A stretch of 25,551 bases of DNA, from assembly GCA_029781465.1 (NCBI GenBank), contig JAKOWQ010000135.1, positions 1 to 25,551 of the forward strand. Reading direction: 5' to 3'. The position numbers and the translations under genes are program-made. Below are positions 1-8,900 of this stretch, piece after piece. This DNA is from Pseudomonadota bacterium. Lineage in GTDB: Bacteria > Pseudomonadota > Alphaproteobacteria > Sphingomonadales > Sphingomonadaceae. How positions within the stretch are numbered: the first letter of the stretch is position 1; each line of letters opens with the position of its first letter. The notes beneath the pieces are model-generated. The model ran no database searches, was not told where the DNA came from, and was given only the letters and a program-made list of their open reading frames with translations.

Positions 1-238
1 GGAACCCATCGCCCGAAACGGCCAGCATGGCCGAATAGCCGCCAAAATCGGCATTGCGGCTGGTCACCTGCCAGGCCCCCTCCAGACGAAACGGGCCGAG
101 GCGATGGCTTTCCGCCCCGAACGGCAGCGGCGCGAGCGCCAGCGCTTGTTGATGATTCGCGGGCCCCATCGGCGCGCGCCACCACAAACCCGGAATCAGC
201 GCGAGCGCCAGCAGCAAGGCAACAAATCGGCGGCGCAT
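1..238 (-). CDS. Esterase-like phytase-family secreted protein, N-terminal part (cut by window edge)
   Basis: The reverse strand opens at an ATG at 238 and reads without a stop to the window edge (79 residues visible). The protein begins with three arginines and a run of Leu/Ala/Val typical of a signal peptide or N-terminal anchor, followed by a segment with the elements FRLEGAWQ, TSRN, FGGYSAML and SGDGF. From memory this matches the start of the 'esterase-like activity of phytase' family (PF13449), usually exported calcium-dependent beta-propellers of unsettled substrate. Only the N-terminus is present, so active-site residues cannot be checked. It is divergent from the next gene, with about 105 bases between the two starts, which should hold both promoters. 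The family call is moderate; the reading frame itself is convincing. Confidence 0.6.
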   Translation of the reverse strand, partial: MRRRFVALLLALALIPGLWWRAPMGPANHQQALALAPLPFGAESHRLGPFRLEGAWQVTSRNADFGGYSAMLAVSGDGF

Positions 239-343
239 GCGAACCGTGTTACCCCGCGAGCATGTATTGGCAAGCCCGGCGGTTGACGCGTGCCCCCGCG
301 TCGGAGCATGCTGGGCGTGTCGAGATCATTCGGGAGAACACCT

Positions 344-871
344 TTGCGTCATCCGCTTCGCCTCGCGGCACTTGCCATGCTCGTCGCCGCAACACCCTTG
401 CTGGCCAAGGATGAGCCCGACCTGGCCCAGCCCGCGGTGTTCAAGGCGGTGATCGATTGCAAGGCAATCGCCGATCCGTCCGCGCGGCTGGCCTGCTTCG
501 ACAAGGCGGTGACCGCGTTGGCCAGCGCCGCCGATGCGCGCGACGTGCTGGTGGTTGACCGGGCGACCGCGCGCAAGACCAAGCGCAGCCTGTTCGGGCT
601 GGCGCTGCCCAAGATCAAACTGTTTGGCGATAACGACGATGAGGAAATCGACCAGATCGAGACCACCATCGCCTCGGCCTATGACGCCAAGGACGGGATG
701 ACGATCTTCGTCCTTCCCGACGGTGCGCGCTGGAAGCAGACCGAGGGGCGCTACACCTATCCCAAGGCCGGCCAGCCGATCGTGATCAAGCGCGCCTCGC
801 TGGGCAGCTTTTTCGCCCGGGTCAACAACCAGGCTGCGGTGCGGGTGGTCCGTTTGCCCCAGTCGCAATAA
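344..871 (+). CDS. Small exported protein of unknown function, probable TTG start
   Basis: 175 residues. I chose the TTG at 344 because a GGGAGA ribosome-binding site lies at 332-337 with six bases of spacing, and translation from there gives a compact signal peptide (MRHPLRLAALAMLVAATPLLA, cleaving near LLA/K). An upstream in-frame start at 290 or 308 would put a poorly hydrophobic stretch ahead of the signal. The mature part opens with a two-cysteine motif, C39-x11-C51-F-D, of the 'RLACFD' type found at the N-terminus of many unrelated exported proteobacterial proteins. The rest is predicted mixed alpha/beta with a basic, aromatic C-terminal half. No enzymatic motif seen. Its stop lies six bases from the stop of the convergent small-protein cluster. 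Confidence 0.7.
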   Translation: MRHPLRLAALAMLVAATPLLAKDEPDLAQPAVFKAVIDCKAIADPSARLACFDKAVTALASAADARDVLVVDRATARKTKRSLFGLALPKIKLFGDNDDEEIDQIETTIASAYDAKDGMTIFVLPDGARWKQTEGRYTYPKAGQPIVIKRASLGSFFARVNNQAAVRVVRLPQSQ

Positions 872-877
872 GCCGTT

Positions 878-1186
878 TCAGTTCGAGATGTTCCAGGACT
901 TGCTGGTCATCTCGTCATAGGTATCGCGCGCTTCTTGATTGCCGATCACATCCGACTTTACCCACTGCTCGTTGGTCCGGCAGGAATAGAGCTTCTTGAC
1001 CAGCGAACCCGTCTCGGCCCGGCTTTCGCAGCGGATGTAATAGGGGTGGTTGCGCGGCAGCCGCGCGTTGAAGGCGCGAATTTCGCGTTGCGACATCGCT
1101 TTCGGGTTGGGCTCCGCAACAGGATCGGTCACGGCCACGGCGGGAGCCGCGGCAGCTGCCATAGTCAGGATCAGGGCTTCGAGCAT
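878..1186 (-). CDS. Small exported two-cysteine protein, paralogue A of a tandem triplet
   Basis: 102 residues with an N-terminal signal peptide (MLEALILTMAAAAAPAVA). The mature part carries the block shared by all three neighbours: I-x-A-[FY]-N-A, RNHPYYIRC, TGSLVKK, SCRTNEQW, GN-x-E/D-A-R-x-T. The two cysteines (about residues 53 and 69) are the only ones and probably form a disulfide in the periplasm. An AAGGAAG ribosome-binding site precedes the ATG by five bases. Last gene of the triplet, 34 bases after paralogue B. Small sphingomonad and other alphaproteobacterial exported proteins with a C...TGS...K..C+T..EW pattern are common but I know of no assigned function. Confidence 0.8.
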   Translation of the reverse strand: MLEALILTMAAAAAPAVAVTDPVAEPNPKAMSQREIRAFNARLPRNHPYYIRCESRAETGSLVKKLYSCRTNEQWVKSDVIGNQEARDTYDEMTSKSWNISN

Positions 1187-1220
1187 CGGTCTTCCTTCGC
1201 TCGGCGCGGCATCCGCGCCG

Positions 1221-1520
1221 TCAGTTCGAATTTGTAGCCTTGCTAGTCATCGCTTCATAGGTGTCGCGCGCGTTCTGGTTGCCGATCGCATCGGCCTTGG
1301 CCCATTGCTCGTTGGTGCGGCACGAAGTGATCTTCTTGACCAGCGATCCGGTCTCGGGCTTGCTGACGCAGCGAATGTAATAGGGGTGATCGCGCGGCAC
1401 CGTGGCATTAAAGGCGCGGATCTGTTTGGGCGTCATGGCCCTGGGGTTGGGTTCGGCAATTGCCGCGGGGGTGATGGCAGCCCCATCGGCGGCCAGGATC
1501 AAAAGAATGGCTTCGAGCAT
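1221..1520 (-). CDS. Small exported two-cysteine protein, paralogue B of a tandem triplet
   Basis: 99 residues. The frame is open further upstream to 1715, but the ATG at 1520 is chosen because it gives an MLEA... signal peptide closely matching paralogue A, while the upstream extension overlaps paralogue C and has no signal. An AGGAC sequence about nine bases upstream can serve as ribosome-binding site. The mature domain is nearly collinear with paralogue A: AEPNPRAM, IRAFNA, RDHPYYIRC, TGSLVKK, SCRTNEQW, GNQNARDTYEAMTSK. Two cysteines only. A and B look like the more recent duplication pair; C is more distant. Function unknown; periplasmic location inferred. Confidence 0.78.
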   Translation of the reverse strand: MLEAILLILAADGAAITPAAIAEPNPRAMTPKQIRAFNATVPRDHPYYIRCVSKPETGSLVKKITSCRTNEQWAKADAIGNQNARDTYEAMTSKATNSN

Positions 1521-1540
1521 ATTCGGTCGCGTCCTGTCTT

Positions 1541-1858
1541 CTATTCTGCGCCTTCTTCGAGGTCCGGTTCGAATGAGTGCGACCAGCCCTTGTTCATCGT
1601 CTCGGCGGTTTCGCGTGCATCGCGGTTGCCGGCCTCGGCAAGGCGAGCCCACTCCTGGTTGGTGCGGCAAACCTTTTTCTTGACCAGGGACCCGGTCTTC
1701 TCGGAATTCACGCACAGGATGTAGTTGGGGTGATCGCGGGTCAGGTTGGCGTTATAAGCCGCGATCTCGGACGCTTTCATCCGGACAGCGCCTTGTGCCG
1801 CAGGCGCAGTTGCACCGGCTCCGGCGTTGAGGACAAGGGCTAGGAACAGAGCAGGCAT
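1541..1858 (-). CDS. Small exported two-cysteine protein, paralogue C and first gene of the triplet
   Basis: 105 residues from ATG 1858, beginning with a hydrophobic signal (MPALFLALVLNAGAGATA). An ATG further out at 1924 would place the -10/-35 region described below inside the gene, so the inner start is preferred. It keeps the family core (AYNANLTRDHPNYILC, TGSLVKK, VCRTNQEWA, GNRDARET-x-x-TM) but has one residue fewer before the second cysteine and an acidic C-terminal tail (FEPDLEEGAE) that A and B lack. It is followed after 20 bases by paralogue B, so the three are probably one transcript. No function known. Confidence 0.78.
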   Translation of the reverse strand: MPALFLALVLNAGAGATAPAAQGAVRMKASEIAAYNANLTRDHPNYILCVNSEKTGSLVKKKVCRTNQEWARLAEAGNRDARETAETMNKGWSHSFEPDLEEGAE

Positions 1859-1889
1859 TGTGTGGCCTCGCAGGTTATTGCAGGGCAAC

Positions 1890-1918
1890 AAAATAGGCTC
1901 AATCGGGCAAGCGGACAA
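1890..1918 (-). promoter_or_regulatory. Probable sigma-70-type promoter of the small-protein triplet
   Basis: On the reverse strand a -35-like TTGTCC (1918-1913) and a -10-like TATTTT (1895-1890) are separated by exactly 17 bases. Transcription would start near 1883, about 25 bases before the ATG of paralogue C. Found by eye against the sigma-70 consensus; the hydroxylase gene upstream could also read through. Confidence 0.45.
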
Positions 1919-1944
1919 GCACAAGAAATGACCCGGGTCACCGC

Positions 1945-3120
1945 CTAGCGAAGCGTGCTGTCGGCAGCGACGATGTAGTCGCAGATTGCCTGGCGCTCGG
2001 GCTCGGAAATGTGCGGGTTCCAGGCATCGATGATCAGGATCGCCCGGCGCTCGGCAGTCGGGTTCATCGCCTCGTGATCGATCGTGTCATCGAAGGCGAA
2101 CGCTTCGCCTTCCCGCCACAGGCGCGTCTCGCCGCCGACCCGGAACCAGCAGCCTTCAGGCACGATCAGCGGCAGATGGATGATCGCGCGCATGTTGGTG
2201 ACGCCGGTATGCGGCGGAATGTGACTATGGGGTTTGAGAATCGAAAAGAATGCGCTCGGCCCGCGCCCTGGAATGCGCAGCAAGGGCAAGCGATCGAGCA
2301 GTGCGGCGGTCCTGGGGCAACGTTCGTGCACCGGCTGGTTGGCAACGCCGTATTCCCACAGGAAACAGGCCCCCCAGTCGAGCGAGTGGTCGAGCGTGCT
2401 CCATTCGCTGGGAGGCGATCCCTCCTCCATCCGCACATAGGGCCGCACCGCTTCGCCCGGATCGGCCAGGATCCCCTCGAGCTCGGCGCGGATCTCGGCG
2501 GTGTGGGCCTCAAGCTTATCGAGCCAGGGGAAGTGCTTGCGGTCAAAGTATTCGTCGGCCGGAAGGAAAGGGTAGTAAAGCCCCGCGCATTCGTTGTGAT
2601 AGACTGTGCGGCGACCGAGCGCGCGATCGACGAACGCCTTGATCCGGCGCTGTTCGGTTTCGTCCCACTTTCCCTTTCCGGCTGCCAGGACGCTATCGGC
2701 CGCCGCGCCCAGACGGATCTGCAAGGACTCGCAATAGGCCATCCCTGCTGCAAGTTCGGCCTCGACCTGGGGGGAAAGCTGCGGCTGGCGGTCAACCAAC
2801 TGACGGACATTGTTCCACGCCTGAAGCGCGGCCTGCTCCTGATTTTGGCGTTGCAAGAGCTGGGCTTTGCGCAACTGGGTACCGAAATCGAGCCGATCGA
2901 TGGAAAGCGCCCTGTCGAGCGCGGTACCTTCCAGCTTGTCGTCCCCGGCGAGCCGGTAGGCATGGGCCAGGTTGCGCCACAGGGCCAGCGCCCCGGGATC
3001 GGCCTGGGTCGCGCGCGTGAAGGCCGCGATTGCCGTAGTGGCATCTCCGGCACGGATTGCGGCCATACCCTCTGCGTTGGCGGTTACGGCTTCCTGCGGG
3101 GGAGTAGGGATCTGGCTCAT
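1945..3120 (-). CDS. TPR protein with aspartyl/asparaginyl beta-hydroxylase (AspH) domain
   Basis: 391 residues from the ATG at 3120, which has a GGAGGG ribosome-binding site; the frame is open upstream but without coding character. Residues about 15-110 form TPR-like helical repeats (AIAAFTRATQADPGALALWRN and onward). Residues about 225-370 are a cupin-type 2-oxoglutarate/Fe(II) dioxygenase of the AspH family: IPPHTG with iron-ligand candidate H304, the HLPLIVPEGCWF strand, FDDTIDHE with second ligand H349, and R359 in ERRAILIIDAWNP as 2-oxoglutarate anchor. As in AspH, there is no acidic residue two after the first histidine. The TPR-plus-hydroxylase order is that of eukaryotic ASPH, which hydroxylates Asp/Asn in EGF-like domains. 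Divergent from the sulfotransferase-like gene; substrate here unknown. Confidence 0.88.
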   Translation of the reverse strand: MSQIPTPPQEAVTANAEGMAAIRAGDATTAIAAFTRATQADPGALALWRNLAHAYRLAGDDKLEGTALDRALSIDRLDFGTQLRKAQLLQRQNQEQAALQAWNNVRQLVDRQPQLSPQVEAELAAGMAYCESLQIRLGAAADSVLAAGKGKWDETEQRRIKAFVDRALGRRTVYHNECAGLYYPFLPADEYFDRKHFPWLDKLEAHTAEIRAELEGILADPGEAVRPYVRMEEGSPPSEWSTLDHSLDWGACFLWEYGVANQPVHERCPRTAALLDRLPLLRIPGRGPSAFFSILKPHSHIPPHTGVTNMRAIIHLPLIVPEGCWFRVGGETRLWREGEAFAFDDTIDHEAMNPTAERRAILIIDAWNPHISEPERQAICDYIVAADSTLR

Positions 3121-3218
3121 ATTGCCCTCCAGCAATGCTTGGTCGCGGCGATAGGCCCCGCCATTGCCGCCCGCAAGCGAGAGTTGCGGCCGCCCCGCCC
3201 GCAGCCTAATCTGTGGCG

Positions 3219-4241
3219 ATGACCTTCGCCGCCGACCTGCTTGCCGATCCCGAATGGCTGGCTCACCGCTTCGTCGAGAGTGACGATACCTTTCGCTTTG
3301 TCCATGTTCCGCGTAGCGTCCATGCGGGCGTTCCCTTCCTGACCGACCAATATCTCGGCGAGCGGCAAACCGGCGGAGATGTGCCCGCGCGCGAATGCCT
3401 GGCACTGCGGGCCGATGCGCGGCTGGGCTACCTGTTCCATTCGGCCTTCTGCGGCTCGACCATGCTGGTGCGGGCGCTTGACCGGATCGGCGCGGCGATG
3501 GGCCTGTCCGAACCACTGGTGCTTAACGATGTGGTGGGCTTTCGCCGCCGCGGTGCCGATCCGCGCGCAGTAGCGCGTGCCGCCGACGCGGCGACCCGGC
3601 TGCTTGCGCGCCCTTTCGGGCCGGGGGAGATGGTGGTGGTCAAGCCGTCCAACCTGATCAACCCACTGGCCGAACTGCTGCTGGCGCTGCGCCCCCAGGC
3701 CCCCGCGCTGTTCCTCTATGCTCCGCTCGAGACCTTCCTGATCTCGGTCGCGCGCAAGGGGCTGGGCTGCCGGTTATGGGTGCGCGAGCTGCTTGAAGGC
3801 TACCTTCAGGAGGGTTTTGTCGACCTGGGCTTAGCGATGGAGGACTATTTCCGGCAGAGCGACCTGCAGGTGGCTGCGGTCGGCTGGCTCGCCCAGCACC
3901 GGCACTTTGCCCGGCTTGCGCAGAAGCTGGGGCCTGAGCGGCTGCGCAGCCTCGATGCCGACCGGATGACCGACCGGCCCGCCGAAGCGATTGCCGCCGT
4001 CGCGAGCCATTTCGGGATCCGGTTTTCGACCAAAGAGGCCGAAGAGATTGCAAAGGGACCGGCATTTTCCCGTCATTCCAAGTCCGGCGCGGCCTTTACG
4101 CCTGAGGACCGACGCAGTGAATATGCCATCGCCCGCTCGGCCCATGGGGAAGAGATCGCCATGGTTCTCGAATGGGCCGCCGCCGTCGCGGACGGCGCGG
4201 GGGTTGCGATGGAAGGTCCGTTTCCGCTGCTTCAGGCGTAA
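3219..4241 (+). CDS. Sulfotransferase-like protein
   Basis: 340 residues from ATG 3219; a GTG two codons upstream (3213) is an alternative and neither has a clear ribosome-binding site. Residues 73-81 (FHSAFCGST) form a phosphosulfate-binding-loop-like motif at the end of a beta strand, and the next helix (MLVRALDRIG) fits the sulfotransferase fold. The usual basic residue of the loop is absent, so PAPS use is not proven. Related proteins with FHSAFC-S/G-ST loops occur in sphingomonads and Caulobacter as uncharacterised 'sulfotransferase family' members. About 100 bases of divergent spacer separate it from the AspH gene, suggesting shared regulation. Its 3' end overlaps the convergent TPR-sulfotransferase gene by 10 bases. 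Confidence 0.65.
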   Translation: MTFAADLLADPEWLAHRFVESDDTFRFVHVPRSVHAGVPFLTDQYLGERQTGGDVPARECLALRADARLGYLFHSAFCGSTMLVRALDRIGAAMGLSEPLVLNDVVGFRRRGADPRAVARAADAATRLLARPFGPGEMVVVKPSNLINPLAELLLALRPQAPALFLYAPLETFLISVARKGLGCRLWVRELLEGYLQEGFVDLGLAMEDYFRQSDLQVAAVGWLAQHRHFARLAQKLGPERLRSLDADRMTDRPAEAIAAVASHFGIRFSTKEAEEIAKGPAFSRHSKSGAAFTPEDRRSEYAIARSAHGEEIAMVLEWAAAVADGAGVAMEGPFPLLQA

Positions 4242-5809
4242 CCGAAACGCTCGATCCAAGGCTGAAGCAGGGGCATCACCGGCGCGAGGTATTCGGCATA
4301 GGGTTCCCATTGCCGGGTACCATCGAAAAGGCCGCGCCGGACCTGGCCCACGCTGGCCGTGCTTACCCCTCGTTCCCGTGCGGTGCGATCGAAACGGCGC
4401 AGATCTTCGCTCCACTCGAGGCCGAGGAATGCGCAAACCTCATGGGTGGCGGCATCAAAATTCTGCACCAGCCGATGATAATGGACTTCGTGGGCAAGAA
4501 GATCGAAGCGCTCGCGGGCGAGCTCGGTGAGCCGCATTAACGCATCGTAATGCCTGGCAGCGCGCTCGATGCTGGTGAAGTCAAGCGTGTTGGAATTGAC
4601 CGCAAAATTTGTGCGGAAGCAGCTCCACACTACATCGCGCGGATCGCGGCGCATGATCAGGATTTTTGCGCCGGGAAACAGCCGCGCGATGAAGGGAAGG
4701 CGGGTTGCCTTCATCGGATCCATGTCGATGAAGAGGCGCGAGGCGGGGTCGATGCCGGATTCGAAGGCCTTGGTCCAATAGGCGCGCCGAAGTGGATCGA
4801 GTGCGGCGCAATCGAGCCTGGCGAATGCGCCAAGGCCAGCAGCAATTTCCCTGCGGTCGCCCATCAGGAAGCGCCGGTCGGCCTCCGCGAACAGCGGGCG
4901 CTCCTCCAGCGCCGCGGCGGCTGGGAGCGATGCCAGCACGTTCTCCATCAGGGTCGTGCCGGAACGGGGGTGACCAATCAGAAAGACATGGGTCGCGGGA
5001 GTTTCCGGCCTGGTGTCCGCAGGCAGGACTGGCTCCGGCGCAATAGCCTGCATGGCTTCGATGATCGCCTCGATCCGGGCCGTCGTGCCAAGTTGTCCAG
5101 GGGGCAAGGGCGCGTGAGCGGCGGCGAAATCGGCCTTGCAGGCAGCGAAGGCACCATAGGCTGCGGGATGATCGCCGATTCGGTGGCAGGCATCGCCGAG
5201 ATGGCCGTAGGCGAGCGAACGGTCGCTGCTGCCAAGCCGGTGGCGGGCGATCAGGGGCTCGAGCAGGGCGCGCGCGACAGCGGCGTCCCCTGCCTCGATC
5301 AGCACCGTTGCCAGCGCCGAAGCGGCGACAAGATTGCCGGGATCGAGCGCAAGAGCATGTGCAGCATGGCGGCGCGCCGCTTCCGCTTCTCCCTCACGCG
5401 CGGCGAGTGCTGCAATACCCGCGTGGGCAGTGGCGCTGGCGGGATCGAGCGCGGCGGCGCGCTCGAAGCATTCGCGCGCGGCCCGGCCCGAGCCTCCCGC
5501 CGTCAGGATCGCGCCACGTTCAAGCCAGGCGTCGGGATATTCGGGGTAGGTGCGAAGCGCCTCGTCGCAGGTCAGCACGGCCTCGCGTACCCGGCCCTGA
5601 GCGCGCAGGAACTTGGCCAACCCAGTGAGCGTTGCAGGATTGCCGGGTTCGAGCGCCAAGGCGGTATCGAACAGCGCCTGGGCCCCAGCCGGATCGCCGC
5701 TGGCGGCGGCATGCAGGGCGAGTACCGTCAGATCGTGGGCATCGGCGCGCCCGGCGCGCTGGGCGGCCCGGGCCTCGATGGCGGCAGAGGCTAGCTGGGG
5801 GTCGATCAC
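4232..5809 (-). CDS. TPR-repeat sulfotransferase
   Basis: 525 residues from GTG 5809 (VIDPQLASAAIEARAAQRAG). The frame is open to 6040, but that part lies inside the receptor gene and beyond its terminator, so it cannot be the start; TTG 5845 is the other option, and none has a good ribosome-binding site. Residues 5-225 are TPR repeats (ALEPGNPAT, ALDPASATA and ALDPGNLVA at regular spacing). Residues 274-520 are a sulfotransferase domain: FLIGHPRSGTT (276-286) is the 5'-phosphosulfate loop, and ILIMRRDPRDVVWSCF (382-398) carries the 3'-phosphate-binding element. The fold transfers sulfate from PAPS to hydroxyl or amine groups; TPR versions probably bind peptide or protein acceptors. Downstream of the TonB receptor, same strand. 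Confidence 0.85.
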   Translation of the reverse strand: MIDPQLASAAIEARAAQRAGRADAHDLTVLALHAAASGDPAGAQALFDTALALEPGNPATLTGLAKFLRAQGRVREAVLTCDEALRTYPEYPDAWLERGAILTAGGSGRAARECFERAAALDPASATAHAGIAALAAREGEAEAARRHAAHALALDPGNLVAASALATVLIEAGDAAVARALLEPLIARHRLGSSDRSLAYGHLGDACHRIGDHPAAYGAFAACKADFAAAHAPLPPGQLGTTARIEAIIEAMQAIAPEPVLPADTRPETPATHVFLIGHPRSGTTLMENVLASLPAAAALEERPLFAEADRRFLMGDRREIAAGLGAFARLDCAALDPLRRAYWTKAFESGIDPASRLFIDMDPMKATRLPFIARLFPGAKILIMRRDPRDVVWSCFRTNFAVNSNTLDFTSIERAARHYDALMRLTELARERFDLLAHEVHYHRLVQNFDAATHEVCAFLGLEWSEDLRRFDRTARERGVSTASVGQVRRGLFDGTRQWEPYAEYLAPVMPLLQPWIERFGYA

Positions 5810-5851
5810 TTGCGCGAGGTGGCCCGGCAAGCCCGGCGCTGTCAAGCGGAC

Positions 5852-5888
5852 CCAAAGAAGAAGGGGCGGGCATTGCTGCCCGCCCCTT
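5852..5888 (-). terminator. Intrinsic terminator of the TonB-dependent receptor gene
   Basis: A perfect 11-bp stem (5861-5871 paired with 5878-5888, core GGGGCGGGC) with a six-base loop, followed on the reverse strand by CTTCTTTGGG. It sits 24 bases past the receptor stop codon. The T tract is interrupted but the stem is strong. It separates the receptor from the TPR-sulfotransferase, so the latter must use its own promoter or limited read-through. Confidence 0.8.
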
Positions 5889-5912
5889 CGTGGGTTCCGA
5901 TTGCCGAGGCGA

Positions 5913-8900
5913 TCAGAACTTGAGCTTGGCGGCAACCGCGAAGCGGCGGCCCAGCGAATCGTAGGTCGACGGATAGACGTTACCGCTGTTGTACGAGGTC
6001 GAACCGATGGTGTTGCCAACCAGCTTGGGCTGGTTGTCAAACAGGTTCTGCACCGTGGCGGTGAAGGTCATGTTGTCGTTCACGTTGAAGCGCATGGTCA
6101 GATCGAAGTAGCTTTCCGACGGAATCCGGCGGAATTCGGGATCAACCATACACCCGTTCGGGTCGGTGCCGGTCGGGTCCGGGCAACCAGTGGTTGCGCT
6201 GGTACCAGCGGCAACCGCGGCGGCCAGATCATCGGCCAGCTGCTGCGGTTCGAACTCGACTGCATCAACCCAGCGCCACAGCAGCGACACGTCAACCGGA
6301 CCGACCGTGAGGGTCGAACGCTGGCTGAACTGGAACTTGGGCTGGATCGAACCGGTGAACGAGCAATTGACCGAGTAATACCCCGCGCATTCACGATCGA
6401 GGCCGGTCGGAGTGGCCTGGAACTTGGAATGGGCAGTCCAGTTGCCCACGAACGACAGCGCCAGCTTCCCGAAGCCGAGATCGGTGTTGTAGTTCATGGT
6501 CAGGTCGACGCCGTCGGTCGCCAGCTTGCCAAGGTTGTCAAGCGGAGCGAACAGACCCGGAGTGGTCGCCGGATCGCCATCAAGACCGCCGGTGATCGGG
6601 TTGCGCCGGATCACGGTGCAGTTCGGATCGGTGGCGCTGGCGGCGGTGATGTTGCCGAAGCAGGCCCCGATCAGATCGCCCGGAAGCGGCGCGCCGATCA
6701 CATTGTTGACCTTGATGTTGTAGTAATCGATCGACATCGAGAACCGCGGCAGCATGCTCGGCTGGATCACCGCGCCCACCGTCCAGGTCTTGGCGGTTTC
6801 CGGGCTCAGCCCGGTGTTGCCGCCGCTGGTCAGGTTGGCCTGGGCCGCGGTCGGGTTGGTGATCGAACCGATCGTGCCGATCGGCGCACCCTGAGCGATA
6901 CAGACGGCGCGCAGGTTGGCGTTGGTGGTCGGAGCCGCACCGGCGCAGGGATCGACGCCCAGGTTGGTGAGGCCAGTGGTCAGCGGGTTGAACATTTCAA
7001 AAACGTTCGGAGCGCGAACCGCCTTGGCGTAGTTGCCGCGGATCTTGATGTCATCCATCGGCTCCCAGCTGAGGCCAGCCTTCCAGGTCCAGGTTTCGTT
7101 GCCGCCACCGCCATCGATCTTGTAGCTCGAATAGCGCGCGCCGCCTTCCAGGGTCAGGCTCTTGAAGCCCGGCTTGTCCTGAACCAGCGGAACGATCAGT
7201 TCGGCGTAGCCTTCGTAGACGTGGTAGCCGCCGTTGATGTCCGGAGCCGCGCCGCCCGCACCGCCGAGTTCACCCGGGGTCTTGGCGAGAAGATCCGAAG
7301 CCTGCTGCGCCTTGTACGAACGGTATTCGGCACCCAGCGCGAAGTTGGCGGTTTCGCTGGCGGCGGGCGAGCCGACGCCAAGATCGCCGCTGATCACGCC
7401 GCGCAGCTGGGTGAGCGAGGTCTTGATCTTGGTCGAGCTGTCTTCCGAAAGGAAATCGGCCATCGCCGGGGTGATCGAGCCATCGTCGCCGAACAGATTG
7501 ACCGGGACGCAGTTGTTGGCGGTGTTGGTGCAGACCGGGTTGGCGAGCGTGCCGTCAACCAGGGCGCCCTGACGCCAGCGCGACTGCAGGGTGTAGTTCT
7601 TGATCGTCTGCAGCTTTTCCGATTCGCCGTAGGAACCGTTCACGTCCCAGTCGATCGAATCGGTGATCTTGCCGCGCAGACCGACGCGATAATCGAACAC
7701 CGAGGTGCTGTAATCGCTGATACGCGGACCTACTTCGGTGGAGCGGCGGTTGAAGGTGATGCCCGGGTTGTTGTTGTACCCTTCACCGGCCGAAATCACG
7801 CCATCGTTGTTGACGTCAAACGGAACGGTGACACCGCCCGAACCGATCACGCGGTAGCGCGGGTCCGAGGGGCCGGTGGCCAGAGCGGCGGCGGCGCAGG
7901 TCGCGGTGTCAAAGCGCGGGGTGTAGATGTCCGGGCGCGGGTTGACGTCGAAGGCGCAGAACTGGTTGCGCAGCGTGGCGGGCAGGAACGGGTTGTTCAG
8001 GTTGATCGCCACCGAACCACCGAACGAACCCGAAGGCGCGATGATGGTCGAAACGGTGTTCTTCGAGAACATGCCGCGGGTGTAGATTTCCACCGCGTCC
8101 GAGATCTCGTAGTTCGCCTGGGCAAAGATATTGTACCGGGTGAACGGAGTCTGGAAGACGTTGTAGGGGTTGAAGTTGAAGAAGTGGAACGTGCCCACGC
8201 CCGCGCCGGCCGAGTTGACCTGGCGCAGACCGCCGTTGGTGGCGCCGCCAGTGTTGGTGACGTAGATCGGCTTGCCATCGGTGCCATAGCCCGTGAACAG
8301 CGATTCAGGCGTGGTGTTGGGGGTGCTGGTGCCGGAAATCAGCGGACGGGTACCGGCGAAGCGCGCCGGAACCGAGGTGCCCGAACCAGCCGGACCGCCC
8401 GAGTAAGAGCTGATCTGGTCGACCGAGAAATCGCGGTCACCCTGATAGACCGGGTCCGACTTCTGGTAACCGAGCGAGAGCACCGCGTTGCCGCGGCCAT
8501 CGTCGAAGTTGGCGCCCACGGTAAGGTCGGCGCGGAAGAAGTTGCCGTCGCCGCGCTGGGTGATCTGATCGCCCACCGCGAGTTCGACGCCGGCGAAATC
8601 CTTGCGGGTGACGAAGTTGACCACGCCGGTGATCGCGTCGGCGCCATAGGTGGTCACCGCCGCGCCGGTCTGCGCGTCAACCCGGCTGACCAGCGCCAGC
8701 GGGATGTTGTTGAGGTCGACACGGCCGGTGAGGTCAACCGGGACGATGCGGTTGCCGTCAAGCAGGACGATGTTGCGGTTCGAGCCGAGGCCGCGAAGGT
8801 CGACGTAGGACGAACCGCCGTTGCCGTTGTTCACCGCCGAACCGATGTTGGCGACAACGCCCGGGATTTCGCGCAGGACTTCTTCGGCGAGGTTCGACTG

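Noticed and set aside
2011..3222. Plus-strand open frame of 403 codons
   Set aside because: Antisense to the TPR-AspH gene, whose motifs and ribosome-binding site are clear; the translated product shows no recognisable domain.
5810..6040. Longer N-terminus for the TPR-sulfotransferase (frame open to 6040)
   Set aside because: It would run through the receptor's 3' end and its terminator, and the extra sequence is Ser/Thr/Arg-rich without TPR character.
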